A DNA stretch of 8,937 nt from an uncultured Eubacteriales bacterium (GCA_902475455.1 CABRZO010000100.1:1-8937); one strand, 5' to 3'; shown: positions 1-6,038, numbered from the stretch's first letter. Made by a program: numbers and translations. Notes: generated by a model not told the origin, from the sequence alone.

Positions 1-436
1 CATGCTGGTTGGAGCCGGTGAGCTGGTTGAACAGGGTGGTCTTGCCGCAGTTCTGGTTGCCCGCCAGGGCAAAGGTGATGGGGGAATTCTCCGGGATGGG
101 GGGCGTCTTGCTGCCCCGGCGGGAGCGGAAGTGCTCCTCCCCCATCTCACCCCGGCCCGGGTGGGCGATGTCCGGGGTGCGCTGGGGGCTGGCGTGGGTG
201 TGGTCGTTGGGGTGGGCGTTCTCCACCTCAATCTGTCGGGCGTCCTCCAGCCGCAGGGTGAGCTCATAGCCCCGGACCTCGATCTCAATGGGATCCCCCA
301 TGGGGGCCCGTTTCCGCAAGGTCACCTCCGCCCCGGGGGTGAGGCCCATGTCCAGCAGATGCCGGCGCAGACTGCCCTGGCCCCCCACCGCGGAGATCAT
401 GGCGTCCTGATTCAGTTCCAGTTCTGACAGCTTCAT
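1..436 (-). CDS. feoB: FeoA-FeoB fusion ferrous iron transporter, N-terminal part (cut by window edge)
   Basis: Ferrous iron uptake GTPase of the cytoplasmic membrane; only the first 145 residues are present and the frame runs open off the window edge. Translating the minus strand from the ATG at 436 gives a FeoA-like SH3-type domain (about residues 1-72, with RRHLLDMGLTPGAEV and a TLRLEDARQIEVE end). A polar, His-rich linker follows (about 73-116), then the start of the FeoB G domain with the G1/P-loop GNQNCGKTT at 126-134 and FNQLTGSNQH after it. The usual FeoB P-loop is GNPNxGKT; the Pro-to-Gln change is, from memory, common in clostridial FeoB proteins. An AGGTGG ribosome site lies about 5 bases before the ATG. 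FeoA fused to FeoB in one chain is known in Firmicutes and Bacteroidetes, whereas enterobacteria encode them separately. The membrane domain lies outside the window. The family call is secure. Confidence 0.95.
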   Translation of the reverse strand, partial: MKLSELELNQDAMISAVGGQGSLRRHLLDMGLTPGAEVTLRKRAPMGDPIEIEVRGYELTLRLEDARQIEVENAHPNDHTHASPQRTPDIAHPGRGEMGEEHFRSRRGSKTPPIPENSPITFALAGNQNCGKTTLFNQLTGSNQH

Positions 437-480
437 ACAAACCACCTGGCTTATTTTGTCTGATTCCGTAAGTTTAGGCC

Positions 481-509
481 ATTTTAGCACATTCCCCATC
501 CCCCTTCAA
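481..509 (-). promoter_or_regulatory. Sigma-70/A-type promoter for feoAB
   Basis: Reading the minus strand, a -35 TTGAAG (509-504) is followed after 17 bases by a -10 TAAAAT (486-481), with a TG one base before the -10 (extended -10). Transcription should start near 474, giving a leader of about 38 bases before the feoAB ATG. Two CTAAA direct repeats, 10 bases apart (487-483 and 477-473), overlap the -10 and start region and could be a half-site pair for a metal-dependent repressor. No convincing Fur or DtxR box was found, so that is only a suggestion. Confidence 0.7.
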
Positions 510-554
510 GAATGGCTCCGCTGGAAAACCGGGGCGAAGGCTGGCATAAAATGG

Positions 555-574
555 GCGGTTTGACCAGAAACCGC
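555..574 (-). other. Short hairpin, possible second terminator stem
   Basis: A 7-bp perfect inverted repeat GCGGTTT/AAACCGC with a 6-base loop. On the minus strand it is followed by CCCATTTTATG, a weak T-run. It lies just past the stronger hairpin at 599-628 and could act as a back-up terminator for the small membrane-protein gene upstream. This could also be chance. Confidence 0.3.
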
Positions 575-598
575 TGTGGGAAGAGACAGACAGAATCC

Positions 599-628
599 GG
601 GGCCGCCGGTTTCTTAACCAGCGGCCCC
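599..628 (-). terminator. Terminator-like hairpin after the 98-residue membrane protein gene
   Basis: GGGGCCGC (599-606) pairs with GCGGCCCC (621-628). After one mismatch the stem continues with GGTT (608-611) and AACC (616-619) around a TCTT loop. On the minus strand it sits about 20 bases past the stop codon of the gene at 649-945 and is followed by a T-rich but interrupted tail (GGATTCTGTCTGTCTCTT). The weak tail makes this a moderate rather than strong intrinsic terminator. It separates this gene from feoAB. Confidence 0.55.
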
Positions 629-648
629 GGGGGAGCGATATTTTTGAT

Positions 649-945
649 TCAGCGCAGGGCGGGGTAGATCAGGGCATAAATCACCAATACGGTGATGGCC
701 AGCCCCGCCACTGCGTAGAAAATGGTGGCCACGGAGATCTGTTTGGCGGCTATATCCCTTCGGATGAGCCGCAGCAGCACATAGAGCCAGAAGATCAGGG
801 CCAGCAGGGTGGCGTAGCGGAAGAAGGCGCTCAGAATCAGGGCCACCGGGAAGATGATGTTGTTGGCCCACAGCAGCTTTTCTATACGCCGGTCCTCCGG
901 GCTCTGGCCCCGGTCCCGGGGCGGGGTGAAATGCTTGGATTCCAT
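649..945 (-). CDS. Small hypothetical membrane protein (98 residues)
   Basis: I do not recognise this protein. It has a polar, basic N-terminus (about residues 1-24, rich in R, P and D) followed by two or three hydrophobic segments: about 27-41 and 44-61 (which may form a hairpin), then about 71-94. Basic residues R59, R62 and R63 sit between the second and third segments. The ATG at 945 is chosen because AAAGGAG lies 6 bases upstream. The frame extends 17 codons further to an ATG at 996, but no good ribosome site is seen there and the extra sequence is low-complexity and unlike a protein start. It has its own promoter (1008-1036) and a terminator-like hairpin (599-628), so it is probably a single-gene unit divergent from the downstream operon. 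No catalytic motif is visible. It could be a structural or regulatory membrane peptide. Confidence 0.7.
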   Translation of the reverse strand: MESKHFTPPRDRGQSPEDRRIEKLLWANNIIFPVALILSAFFRYATLLALIFWLYVLLRLIRRDIAAKQISVATIFYAVAGLAITVLVIYALIYPALR

Positions 946-1007
946 GGGGCGCTCCTTTCTCCGGGGGTGTGGTGAACGGGTGGGACCATTGGTCATTCCT
1001 TAATTTT

Positions 1008-1036
1008 ATTGTAGCATCGCCCCGGGGACAAGTAAA
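1008..1036 (-). promoter_or_regulatory. Promoter for the small membrane protein gene
   Basis: On the minus strand a -10 TACAAT (1013-1008) lies 17 bases after a -35-like TTTACT (1036-1031, four of six consensus positions). The local AT-rich patch stands out in GC-rich surroundings. The predicted start near 1001 gives a leader of about 55 bases that includes the AAAGGAG ribosome site. Confidence 0.5.
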
Positions 1037-1103
1037 CCAGAAATTTCCTCCGCACCCCCGGGCCGGGAGAAACCCCCGTTCCCCGGTTTCTTTTGTCAAA
1101 AAA

Positions 1104-1120
1104 GTGTGATACAATCACAC
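1104..1120 (+). promoter_or_regulatory. Extended -10 promoter overlapped by a perfect palindrome (candidate operator)
   Basis: TACAAT at 1110-1115 is preceded by TG at 1107-1108, giving an extended -10 (TGA-TACAAT), which would offset the lack of a good -35 hexamer. The same bases form a perfect inverted repeat, GTGTGAT (1104-1110), ACA, ATCACAC (1114-1120). Transcription would start near 1122, after the palindrome, so it is unlikely to act as an RNA hairpin and fits a protein-binding operator. Its core, TGTGA-N5-TCACA, resembles a CRP/FNR-family site but with five instead of six spacer bases. It lies about 37 bases before the first gene of the operon. A downstream leader of about 35 bases carries the GGGAGGAG ribosome site. 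Confidence 0.55.
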
Positions 1121-1156
1121 TGGTTATTTCTGTTGATTCATGGGAGGAGCTGTCCT

Positions 1157-1741
1157 ATGTCCTGCAAAGAGGAATTTATCGAGCTGTTTAAAACCCACAT
1201 CACCCGGCCCGGGGCCGACGCCCTGCTGGACTATCTCACCAATAAGTGCGACTTTTTCACCGCCCCGGCCTCGGCCCGGTACCACGGGGCCTACGAGGGG
1301 GGACTGTGTGAGCACTCCCTGAACGTGTACCACTGCCTGAAGGAGTATCTGGAGCGGGAGCGGGTCAAGGAGCTTTATGGCCTCAGTTACAGCGATGAGA
1401 CCATCGCCATTGTCTCCCTGCTCCACGACTTGTGCAAAATCGGCTGCTACCAGCCCGGGGTCCGGAACGTGAAGGGCCCCGACGGCAAGTGGACCCAGGT
1501 GCCCACCTACAACTTCCACGACCCCATGCCCTACGGCCACGGGGAGAAGAGCGTCTATGTGGTCAACGGCTTTCTGCGGCTGACCCGGGAGGAGGCCTTT
1601 GCCATCCGGTACCACATGGGCTTCTCCGGCAATGAGGACGCCCGGCAGGTGGGCAACGCCTTCCAGATGTACCCCCTGGCCTTCTGCCTCAGCGTGGCGG
1701 ACATGGAGGCCACCTACTTCCTGGAGGGGGAGGATAAGTGA
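1157..1741 (+). CDS. HD-domain phosphohydrolase
   Basis: A 194-residue cytoplasmic protein of the HD metal-dependent phosphohydrolase superfamily. The metal-binding set is visible in order: H53 (CEHSLNV), H90-D91 (LLHDLCKIG), H128 (PYGHGEKS), H153 (RYHMG) and D172 (SVADM). These match the H...HD...H...H...D pattern of HD proteins that act on nucleotides, often with a second histidine pair for a second metal. The true substrate cannot be read from the sequence; (p)ppGpp-, dNTP- and nucleic-acid-cleaving HD enzymes are all possible. The ATG at 1157 is preferred because GGGAGGAG sits 7 bases upstream; an in-frame ATG at 1106 overlaps the putative promoter and lacks a site. This is the first gene of the operon, and its stop overlaps the GTG start of the next gene by 4 bases (GTGA), implying translational coupling. 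Confidence 0.85.
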   Translation: MSCKEEFIELFKTHITRPGADALLDYLTNKCDFFTAPASARYHGAYEGGLCEHSLNVYHCLKEYLERERVKELYGLSYSDETIAIVSLLHDLCKIGCYQPGVRNVKGPDGKWTQVPTYNFHDPMPYGHGEKSVYVVNGFLRLTREEAFAIRYHMGFSGNEDARQVGNAFQMYPLAFCLSVADMEATYFLEGEDK

Positions 1742-2241
1742 CCCGGCAGCAGTATGAGGCCCTCTCCGCCCCCTTCCGGGAGGAAGGGCGGAAAAGAATC
1801 CTGCTGGGGGCCAACCGGGGGGTGACCTGGCTGTGCTATGCCGCCTACCCGGTGCTGCTCATCGCCCTGGCCCTGCTCCGGGACCAACGGTTTTTCTGGG
1901 CCCTGGGGGTGCCGGCGGTGTCCTTTGTGCTGCTGAGCCTGGTGCGCAGCAAACTGAACTTTCCCCGGCCCTATCAGGTGCTGGACATCACCCCCCTGAT
2001 CCACAAGGAGACCCGGGGCAAGAGTATGCCCTCCCGGCATGTGTTCTCCATCTTTGTCATCGCCATGACCTTCCTGTGGGTGCTGCCCTGGGCTGGAGTG
2101 GTGCTGCTGATCCTGGGGGCGCTGCTGGGGCTGGTCCGGGTGGTGGGCGGAGTCCACTTCCCCCGGGACGTGCTGGTGGGGGCCGCCTGCGGCGTAGGCT
2201 GCGGTCTGGTGGGCTATTGGGGGCTGGCCCCACTGTTTTAA
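1738..2241 (+). CDS. PAP2-family membrane phosphatase
   Basis: A 167-residue integral membrane protein of the type 2 phosphatidic acid phosphatase family, which removes phosphate from lipid phosphates or diphosphates (such as undecaprenyl diphosphate or phosphatidate) at the membrane. The three family motifs are present: R70-x6-R77-P78 (RSKLNFPRP), P98-S99-R100-H101, and R134-x5-H140-x3-D144 (RVVGGVHFPRD). H101 and H140 would be the acid/base and nucleophile. Motif 1 has Arg where Lys is usual, motif 2 has PSRH instead of PSGH, and Val replaces Ser before R134. Hydrophobic stretches at about 30-47, 52-68, 102-128 and 145-165 fit a compact multi-helix fold. The start is a GTG that overlaps the stop of the HD gene, with a purine-rich GGAGGGGGAGG just ahead. 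Its lipid substrate is not determinable. Confidence 0.87.
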   Translation: MTRQQYEALSAPFREEGRKRILLGANRGVTWLCYAAYPVLLIALALLRDQRFFWALGVPAVSFVLLSLVRSKLNFPRPYQVLDITPLIHKETRGKSMPSRHVFSIFVIAMTFLWVLPWAGVVLLILGALLGLVRVVGGVHFPRDVLVGAACGVGCGLVGYWGLAPLF

Positions 2242-2273
2242 ATATTGAGAATGAGGAAATGAGGTCCGTTAGA

Positions 2274-2819
2274 ATGGTATTAAAGGAAGAGCAGATTTCC
2301 GGTCAGGAGAAGTTCCGGGGCCGTGTGGTCTCCCTGCGGGTGGACCAGGCCCGGATCGGCGACGGCTCCATCCGGGAGCGGGAGGTGGTAGAGCACCCCG
2401 GCGGCGTGTCGGTGGTGGCCCTGACCCAGGACGATCAGGTGCTGATGGTGCGCCAGTTCCGCTACGCCCAGGGGGAGGTGCTGCTGGAAATCCCCGCCGG
2501 CAAGCTGGAGCCCGGGGAGGACCCCTTTGAGGCCATGCGCCGGGAACAGCGGGAGGAGACAGGCACCACCTCGGAACACTATGTGTCCCTGGGGGTGTGC
2601 TACCCCACCCCGGCCTATGACACGGAAAAGATTTACATCTGGGCGACCCGGGTGTCCGGCTGGGGAGAGCAGAAGCTGGACGACGGCGAGCTGCTGGAGG
2701 TGGAGCGGGTGCCCCTCCGGGAGGCGGAGCAGATGGTGCTGCGCAACGAGATTTCTGACGCCAAGACCCAGGTGGGCATTCTGAAGGCCGCCGCCCTGGT
2801 GCGGCAGGGTCAGCTCTGA
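2274..2819 (+). CDS. Nudix hydrolase, ADP-ribose pyrophosphatase-like
   Basis: A 181-residue cytoplasmic Nudix enzyme that probably cleaves ADP-ribose to AMP and ribose 5-phosphate. The Nudix box is G76-x5-E82-x7-R90-E91-Q92-R93-E94-E95-T-G97. Family hallmarks around it are VVEHPGGVSVVAL at 38-50, VRQFRYA at 59-65 and EIPAGKLEPGE before the box. YPTPAYDTEKI at 110-120 includes a Pro 15 residues past the box, a feature linked with ADP-ribose specificity. Q92 is odd: this position is normally hydrophobic (RELxEExG). The ATG at 2274 is chosen because relatives begin with this xLKExxIS pattern and GAGG lies 9 bases upstream. An in-frame ATG at 2259 would add five residues and has GAGG only two bases ahead. 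The gene follows the PAP2 stop by 32 bases, and its TGA overlaps the next ATG (TGATG). Confidence 0.88.
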   Translation: MVLKEEQISGQEKFRGRVVSLRVDQARIGDGSIREREVVEHPGGVSVVALTQDDQVLMVRQFRYAQGEVLLEIPAGKLEPGEDPFEAMRREQREETGTTSEHYVSLGVCYPTPAYDTEKIYIWATRVSGWGEQKLDDGELLEVERVPLREAEQMVLRNEISDAKTQVGILKAAALVRQGQL

Positions 2820-3799
2820 TGGGGGCGGGCCACAGTCGGATGCCCGGCTTTGTGGGCATCGGCTTTCAGAAGTGCGGCACCACCACCCTCTTTGACCTGC
2901 TGGCCCAGCATCCGGACATCGCCCTGGCCCGGGATGTGAAGGAGCCTATGTTCTACCGGGTGCCCCCTTACTACATCCTCCACTGGCCCTGGCGGCGGTG
3001 CTACTACGCCTGGCGCTACTTCGGCCACATCTCCGCCGACGACCCCCGGCTGGTGGGGGAGGTCAATGCCGGGCTGGGTTTTAATGGCTGCGCCGGGATG
3101 CTGACCCGGGATTTTGACCACAACACCAAGCTGTTTTTTATGATGCGCAACCCGGTGGACCGGGCCTGGTCTGCCTTCAAATTTTTCTGCGCTCTGGGCT
3201 TTTTGCCGGGAAAGGTCATCGCCGATGACATCGCAAACGGCCACGCCGCCGCCTTCCACCGCTACTGCGAAAGCGTGCTGGGGGACCCGAACCAGCGGCA
3301 GCAGATTGGGAAACATCGGCTGAAGTACCTCTGCTTCTCCCAGGGCAACTATGCCGATATGATCGGGGAGTACGCCGCCTTCCCCCACCAGCACTTCATC
3401 CTCTTTGAGGAGTTTGTGAAGGATCAGCGGGGAGAATGCGAGAAGCTCTATGACTTTCTGGGGGTTTCCGCCCCGGAGGAGGGCATTCCCTACGGTATGA
3501 AGGCCAACGAGACCAACCGCCGGGCGGTGACCCCCTTCCAGGCCAAGTGGCGCCTGGTGGTCAAGGGCTTTGACTATACCTTTGATGAGTTTTTCGCCCT
3601 GAGCCACTGGTTCCCCTGGGCCTATCGCAAACACAAAGCCCACACCCGCCGGTGCTTTTACAAGTGTACCGCCCCGGATGAGGAGAAGAGCAAAATGCTG
3701 CCGGAGACCAGGGCCCTGCTGGAGGACTACTACCGGCCCCAGAAGGACCGGGTGGCGGAACTGCTGGGCCGGAGTCTGGACGAAATCTGGTTTGCCTGA
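2819..3799 (+). CDS. PAPS-dependent sulfotransferase
   Basis: A 326-residue soluble sulfotransferase that should transfer sulfate from PAPS to a hydroxyl or amine on an acceptor not identifiable here. The 5'-phosphosulfate loop is GFQKCGTTTL (residues 15-24, with K18). The 3'-phosphate site is RNPVDRAWSAF (110-120, with R110 and S118). Other family features are AQHPDI (29-34), KEPMFY (41-46), SQGNYADMI (174-182) and the C-terminal YYRPQKDRVAELLGRSLDEIW (305-324, near the usual sulfotransferase ending). No signal peptide is seen. There are many aromatic and Cys residues. The start overlaps the Nudix stop (TGATG). A start at the second Met (2840), just before the PAPS loop, is possible. APS kinase lies two genes downstream, so the operon supplies the donor PAPS. 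An acceptor such as an envelope glycan or lipid is inference. Confidence 0.9.
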   Translation: MGAGHSRMPGFVGIGFQKCGTTTLFDLLAQHPDIALARDVKEPMFYRVPPYYILHWPWRRCYYAWRYFGHISADDPRLVGEVNAGLGFNGCAGMLTRDFDHNTKLFFMMRNPVDRAWSAFKFFCALGFLPGKVIADDIANGHAAAFHRYCESVLGDPNQRQQIGKHRLKYLCFSQGNYADMIGEYAAFPHQHFILFEEFVKDQRGECEKLYDFLGVSAPEEGIPYGMKANETNRRAVTPFQAKWRLVVKGFDYTFDEFFALSHWFPWAYRKHKAHTRRCFYKCTAPDEEKSKMLPETRALLEDYYRPQKDRVAELLGRSLDEIWFA

Positions 3800-3814
3800 G
3801 AGAGGAGTGATGGT

Positions 3815-4089
3815 ATGATCACCCTGTTCAACCGAAAGAAGCTCTGGCTGGATTCCGCCCCCGAGGAGGCGGCCCGGGTCTGGAGCGCCCTGGAGCAGGC
3901 GGGGATTTCCTATGAGTTAAAACCCTGCGCAACCACTCTACCTTTGGCCGCAACTTCCGCGCCAACCGGGGCTATCGAGATTTTCAGGGGGGAATCCGTC
4001 ACTCCGACATGGCGGACCGGATGTGCTACACCTATGTGATCTATGTGCGCCGCCGGGATTTTGAACGGGCCCGGGGGCTGCTGGAATAA
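3815..4089 (+). pseudogene. DUF2007-like small protein, frameshifted
   Basis: A gene split by a one-base frameshift. The first frame, from the ATG at 3815 (GAGAGGAG 7 bases upstream), reads MITLFNRKKLWLDSAPEE through ISYELK at 3922. After that it becomes unlike a protein and stops at 4037-4039. Stepping back one base at the A-run 3919-3922 restores a convincing reading: TLRNHSTFGRNFRANRG, then a tail with CYTYVIYVRRRDFERARGLLE, ending at the TAA at 4087-4089. The joined product would be 91 residues. Its LFNRKxLW start, short helix and YVIYVxxxDFExA end resemble the DUF2007 (putative signal-transducing) family; that is recognition from memory. One A missing from a run of five would explain it. 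The cause may be real inactivation, a sequencing error or, less likely, -1 slippage on AAAA. It lies between the sulfotransferase and cysC with 15-16 base gaps. Confidence 0.75.
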
Positions 4090-4105
4090 GGAGAGATTGG
4101 AACCC

Positions 4106-4678
4106 ATGGACGAAAATGTGATCTGGCAGGACAACAAGGTGTCCTATGCCGACCGGTGCGCCAGCCTGGGCCAGAGGGGCTGCGTGTTCTGGCTCACCGG
4201 CCTCAGCGGCAGCGGCAAATCCACGGTGGCGGTGGAGGTGGAGCGGCGGCTGCACCAGCTGGGCAAACACGTCTACCTGCTGGACGGGGACAATGTGCGC
4301 CACGGCCTCAACGCCGACCTGGGCTTCTCCGACGCCGACCGGACGGAGAACATCCGCCGCATCACCGAGGTGGCGGCGCTGTTTGCCGATGCGGGGCTTA
4401 TTACCCTGGTGAGCTTTATTACGCCTTTTGAGGCCATGCGCCGGAACGCCCGGCAGAAGCTGGGGGAGCGGTACCATGAGGTCTATGTGCGGGCGGACCT
4501 GGCCACCTGCGCCGCCCGGGACCCCAAGGGGCTTTATGCCAAGCAGATCAGCAATTTCACCGGCACCGGCTCCGCCTATGAGGAGCCGGAACACCCGGAT
4601 CTGGTGCTGGACACCGCCGCCGAGACGGTGGCGGAGAGCGCCGACAAGCTGATGGCGGCCATTCTGGCGGCCATCTGA
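4106..4678 (+). CDS. cysC: Adenylylsulfate (APS) kinase
   Basis: A 190-residue cytoplasmic kinase that phosphorylates APS with ATP to form PAPS, the sulfate donor for sulfotransferases and for PAPS reductase. Visible motifs are the Walker A loop GLSGSGKST (32-40), DGDNVRHGLN (60-69), FSDADRTENIRR (74-85), SFITPF (103-108), the lid DPKGLYAK (139-146) and FTGTGSAYEEPEHPDL (151-166). All are typical of CysC, and the length is that of a stand-alone enzyme rather than a fusion with ATP sulfurylase or CysN. The chosen ATG gives the standard N-terminus (NVIWQDNKV); AAGGAG is about 12 bases upstream, slightly long. An extension upstream in this frame only runs through the end of the previous gene. 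ATP sulfurylase, which must make APS, is not in this window. The sulfotransferase two genes upstream is the probable consumer of the PAPS. Confidence 0.95.
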   Translation: MDENVIWQDNKVSYADRCASLGQRGCVFWLTGLSGSGKSTVAVEVERRLHQLGKHVYLLDGDNVRHGLNADLGFSDADRTENIRRITEVAALFADAGLITLVSFITPFEAMRRNARQKLGERYHEVYVRADLATCAARDPKGLYAKQISNFTGTGSAYEEPEHPDLVLDTAAETVAESADKLMAAILAAI

Positions 4679-4704
4679 ACACGGAAAGGAAGCAAGCAAA
4701 GCAA

Positions 4705-5880
4705 ATGTCTCAGTTTGATACCCTTTATGACCGCCGGGGCACCGGCAGCGTCAAATATGACCTGATGAAATATGAGGGCCGTCCCGAGGACACCCTGCCC
4801 CTGTGGGTGGCGGATATGGACTTTCCCGCCCCCGCCTGTGCCGGGGAGGCGCTGCGGGAGCTGTCCCGGCCCGGCATCTTCGGCTACAGCTTTCCGGATG
4901 AGCGATACAAGGCGGCGGTGACGGGCTGGTTTGCCCGCCGCTTTGGATGGAAGCCCCAGAGGGAGTGGTTGGTGGAAACCCCCGGCGTGGTCTTTGCCCT
5001 TTGTACCGCCGTCAAAGCCTTCACCCAGCCCGGGGACGGGGTCATGTGCCTGCTGCCGGTGTACCCCCACTTCTTTGAGGCCGCCATCGACAATGGCCGC
5101 CGGCCGGTGTACGGCCACCTGAAGCAGGGGCCGGAGGGCCGGTATGAGATCGACTTTGAGGAGCTGGAGCGGCTGCTGGATCAGGAAAAACCCAAGCTGT
5201 TTATTTTGTGCTCCCCCCACAACCCGGTGGGCCGGGTGTGGTCCCGGCAGGAGCTGGAGCGGCTGGGCAAGCTGTGCTTTGACCGGGGGGTGCTGGTGGT
5301 GGCCGACGAGATCCACTGCGATTTCACCTATCCCGGCCATCCCCACACCCCGTTTTTGAGCCTGGGGCCGGAGTTTGAGCAGAACGCCATCGCCTGCACC
5401 GCCCCCAGCAAGACTTTCAACCTGGCGGGGCTCCAGTGCTCCAACATTTTCATCCCGAACCCCAAGCTCCGGAAGGCCTTCCAGCGGGAGCTGGCGGCCC
5501 AGGGCATGTCCGGCAACAACACCCCGGGCAGAGCCGCCTGCCAAGCGGTCTATGATCAGGGGGAGCCCTGGCTGGAGGAGCTGCTGGTCTACCTCCGGGG
5601 CAACTACGAATTCCTGCGGGACTTTGTGGCCCGGGAACTGCCCCGGCTGAAGGTGTGCCCCCTGGAGGGCACCTACCTGGCCTGGGTGGACGCCCGGGGG
5701 CTGGGGCTGGATCAGGCGGGGCTGGAAGACCTGCTGCGGAACAAGGCCCGGGTCTGGCTCTCCGACGGCGCCGGCTACGGCGCCGGGGGTGAGGGCTTCT
5801 GGCGATTTAACCTGGCCTGCCCCCGCAAAACCCTGGCTGCGGCCCTGGAGCGGATCCGGGACGCGGTGGCTGAACTGTAA
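4705..5880 (+). CDS. patB: MalY/PatB-family PLP-dependent C-S lyase or aminotransferase
   Basis: A 391-residue fold-type I pyridoxal-phosphate enzyme of the MalY/PatB group. Members usually cleave the C-S bond of cystathionine or cysteine conjugates to a thiol, pyruvate and ammonia; annotation as an aminotransferase is also common. Motifs are LPLWVADMDF (31-40), PVYPHFF with Y120, SPHNPVGRVW (170-179, N173 stacks near PLP), DEIHCDF (201-207, D201 pairs with the PLP nitrogen), SKTFNLAGLQ (235-244, Schiff-base K236), GTYLAW (322-327) and R367 in WRFNLACPR for the substrate carboxylate. Full length is normal for the family. The ATG is fixed by the conserved start FDTLYDRRGTGSVKYD; its AAAGGAAG site is 13 bases away, which is far. 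It follows cysC by 26 bases and is the last gene before the terminator at 5896-5940. A sulfur role fits the neighbours, but the substrate is not proven. Confidence 0.9.
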   Translation: MSQFDTLYDRRGTGSVKYDLMKYEGRPEDTLPLWVADMDFPAPACAGEALRELSRPGIFGYSFPDERYKAAVTGWFARRFGWKPQREWLVETPGVVFALCTAVKAFTQPGDGVMCLLPVYPHFFEAAIDNGRRPVYGHLKQGPEGRYEIDFEELERLLDQEKPKLFILCSPHNPVGRVWSRQELERLGKLCFDRGVLVVADEIHCDFTYPGHPHTPFLSLGPEFEQNAIACTAPSKTFNLAGLQCSNIFIPNPKLRKAFQRELAAQGMSGNNTPGRAACQAVYDQGEPWLEELLVYLRGNYEFLRDFVARELPRLKVCPLEGTYLAWVDARGLGLDQAGLEDLLRNKARVWLSDGAGYGAGGEGFWRFNLACPRKTLAAALERIRDAVAEL

Positions 5881-5895
5881 ATGATCCCCTGTTCG

Positions 5896-5940
5896 GGAGG
5901 GCGCCGCCCTGGTTGGCGGCGCCCTCCTGTTTTGCGTTTT
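5896..5940 (+). terminator. Strong intrinsic terminator ending the operon
   Basis: A 13-bp perfect stem (5896-5908 with 5915-5927; GGAGGGCGCCGCC and its complement) closes a 6-base loop and is followed by TGTTTTGCGTTTT. It begins 16 bases after the stop codon of the PLP-enzyme gene and separates the operon from the promoter at 6039. Confidence 0.92.
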
Positions 5941-6038
5941 GGCCCGGGAAATAAGCATAAAAAGCCGGAAAATGTAGAAAAACGCCCAAGAAGAAAGGTT
6001 GTTACAGTCGAAATATCAGGAAAAAACAGGGAATTAAA

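Noticed and set aside
1833..2273. Long N-terminal extension of the Nudix gene
   Set aside because: The extra sequence is an out-of-frame reading of the PAP2 gene and is Gly/Pro/Ala-rich without Nudix-family similarity. The family-typical start lies at 2274.
3917..3925. Programmed -1 frameshift site in the DUF2007-like gene
   Set aside because: TTA AAA C allows the Lys tRNA to re-pair after slipping, but the preceding Leu codon would not re-pair well, and no strong downstream hairpin or upstream stimulator was seen. An indel or sequencing error is simpler.
4576..5958. A 460-codon antisense frame over the PLP-enzyme gene
   Set aside because: Same reason: a compositionally biased shadow of a well-supported plus-strand gene, running through the terminator.
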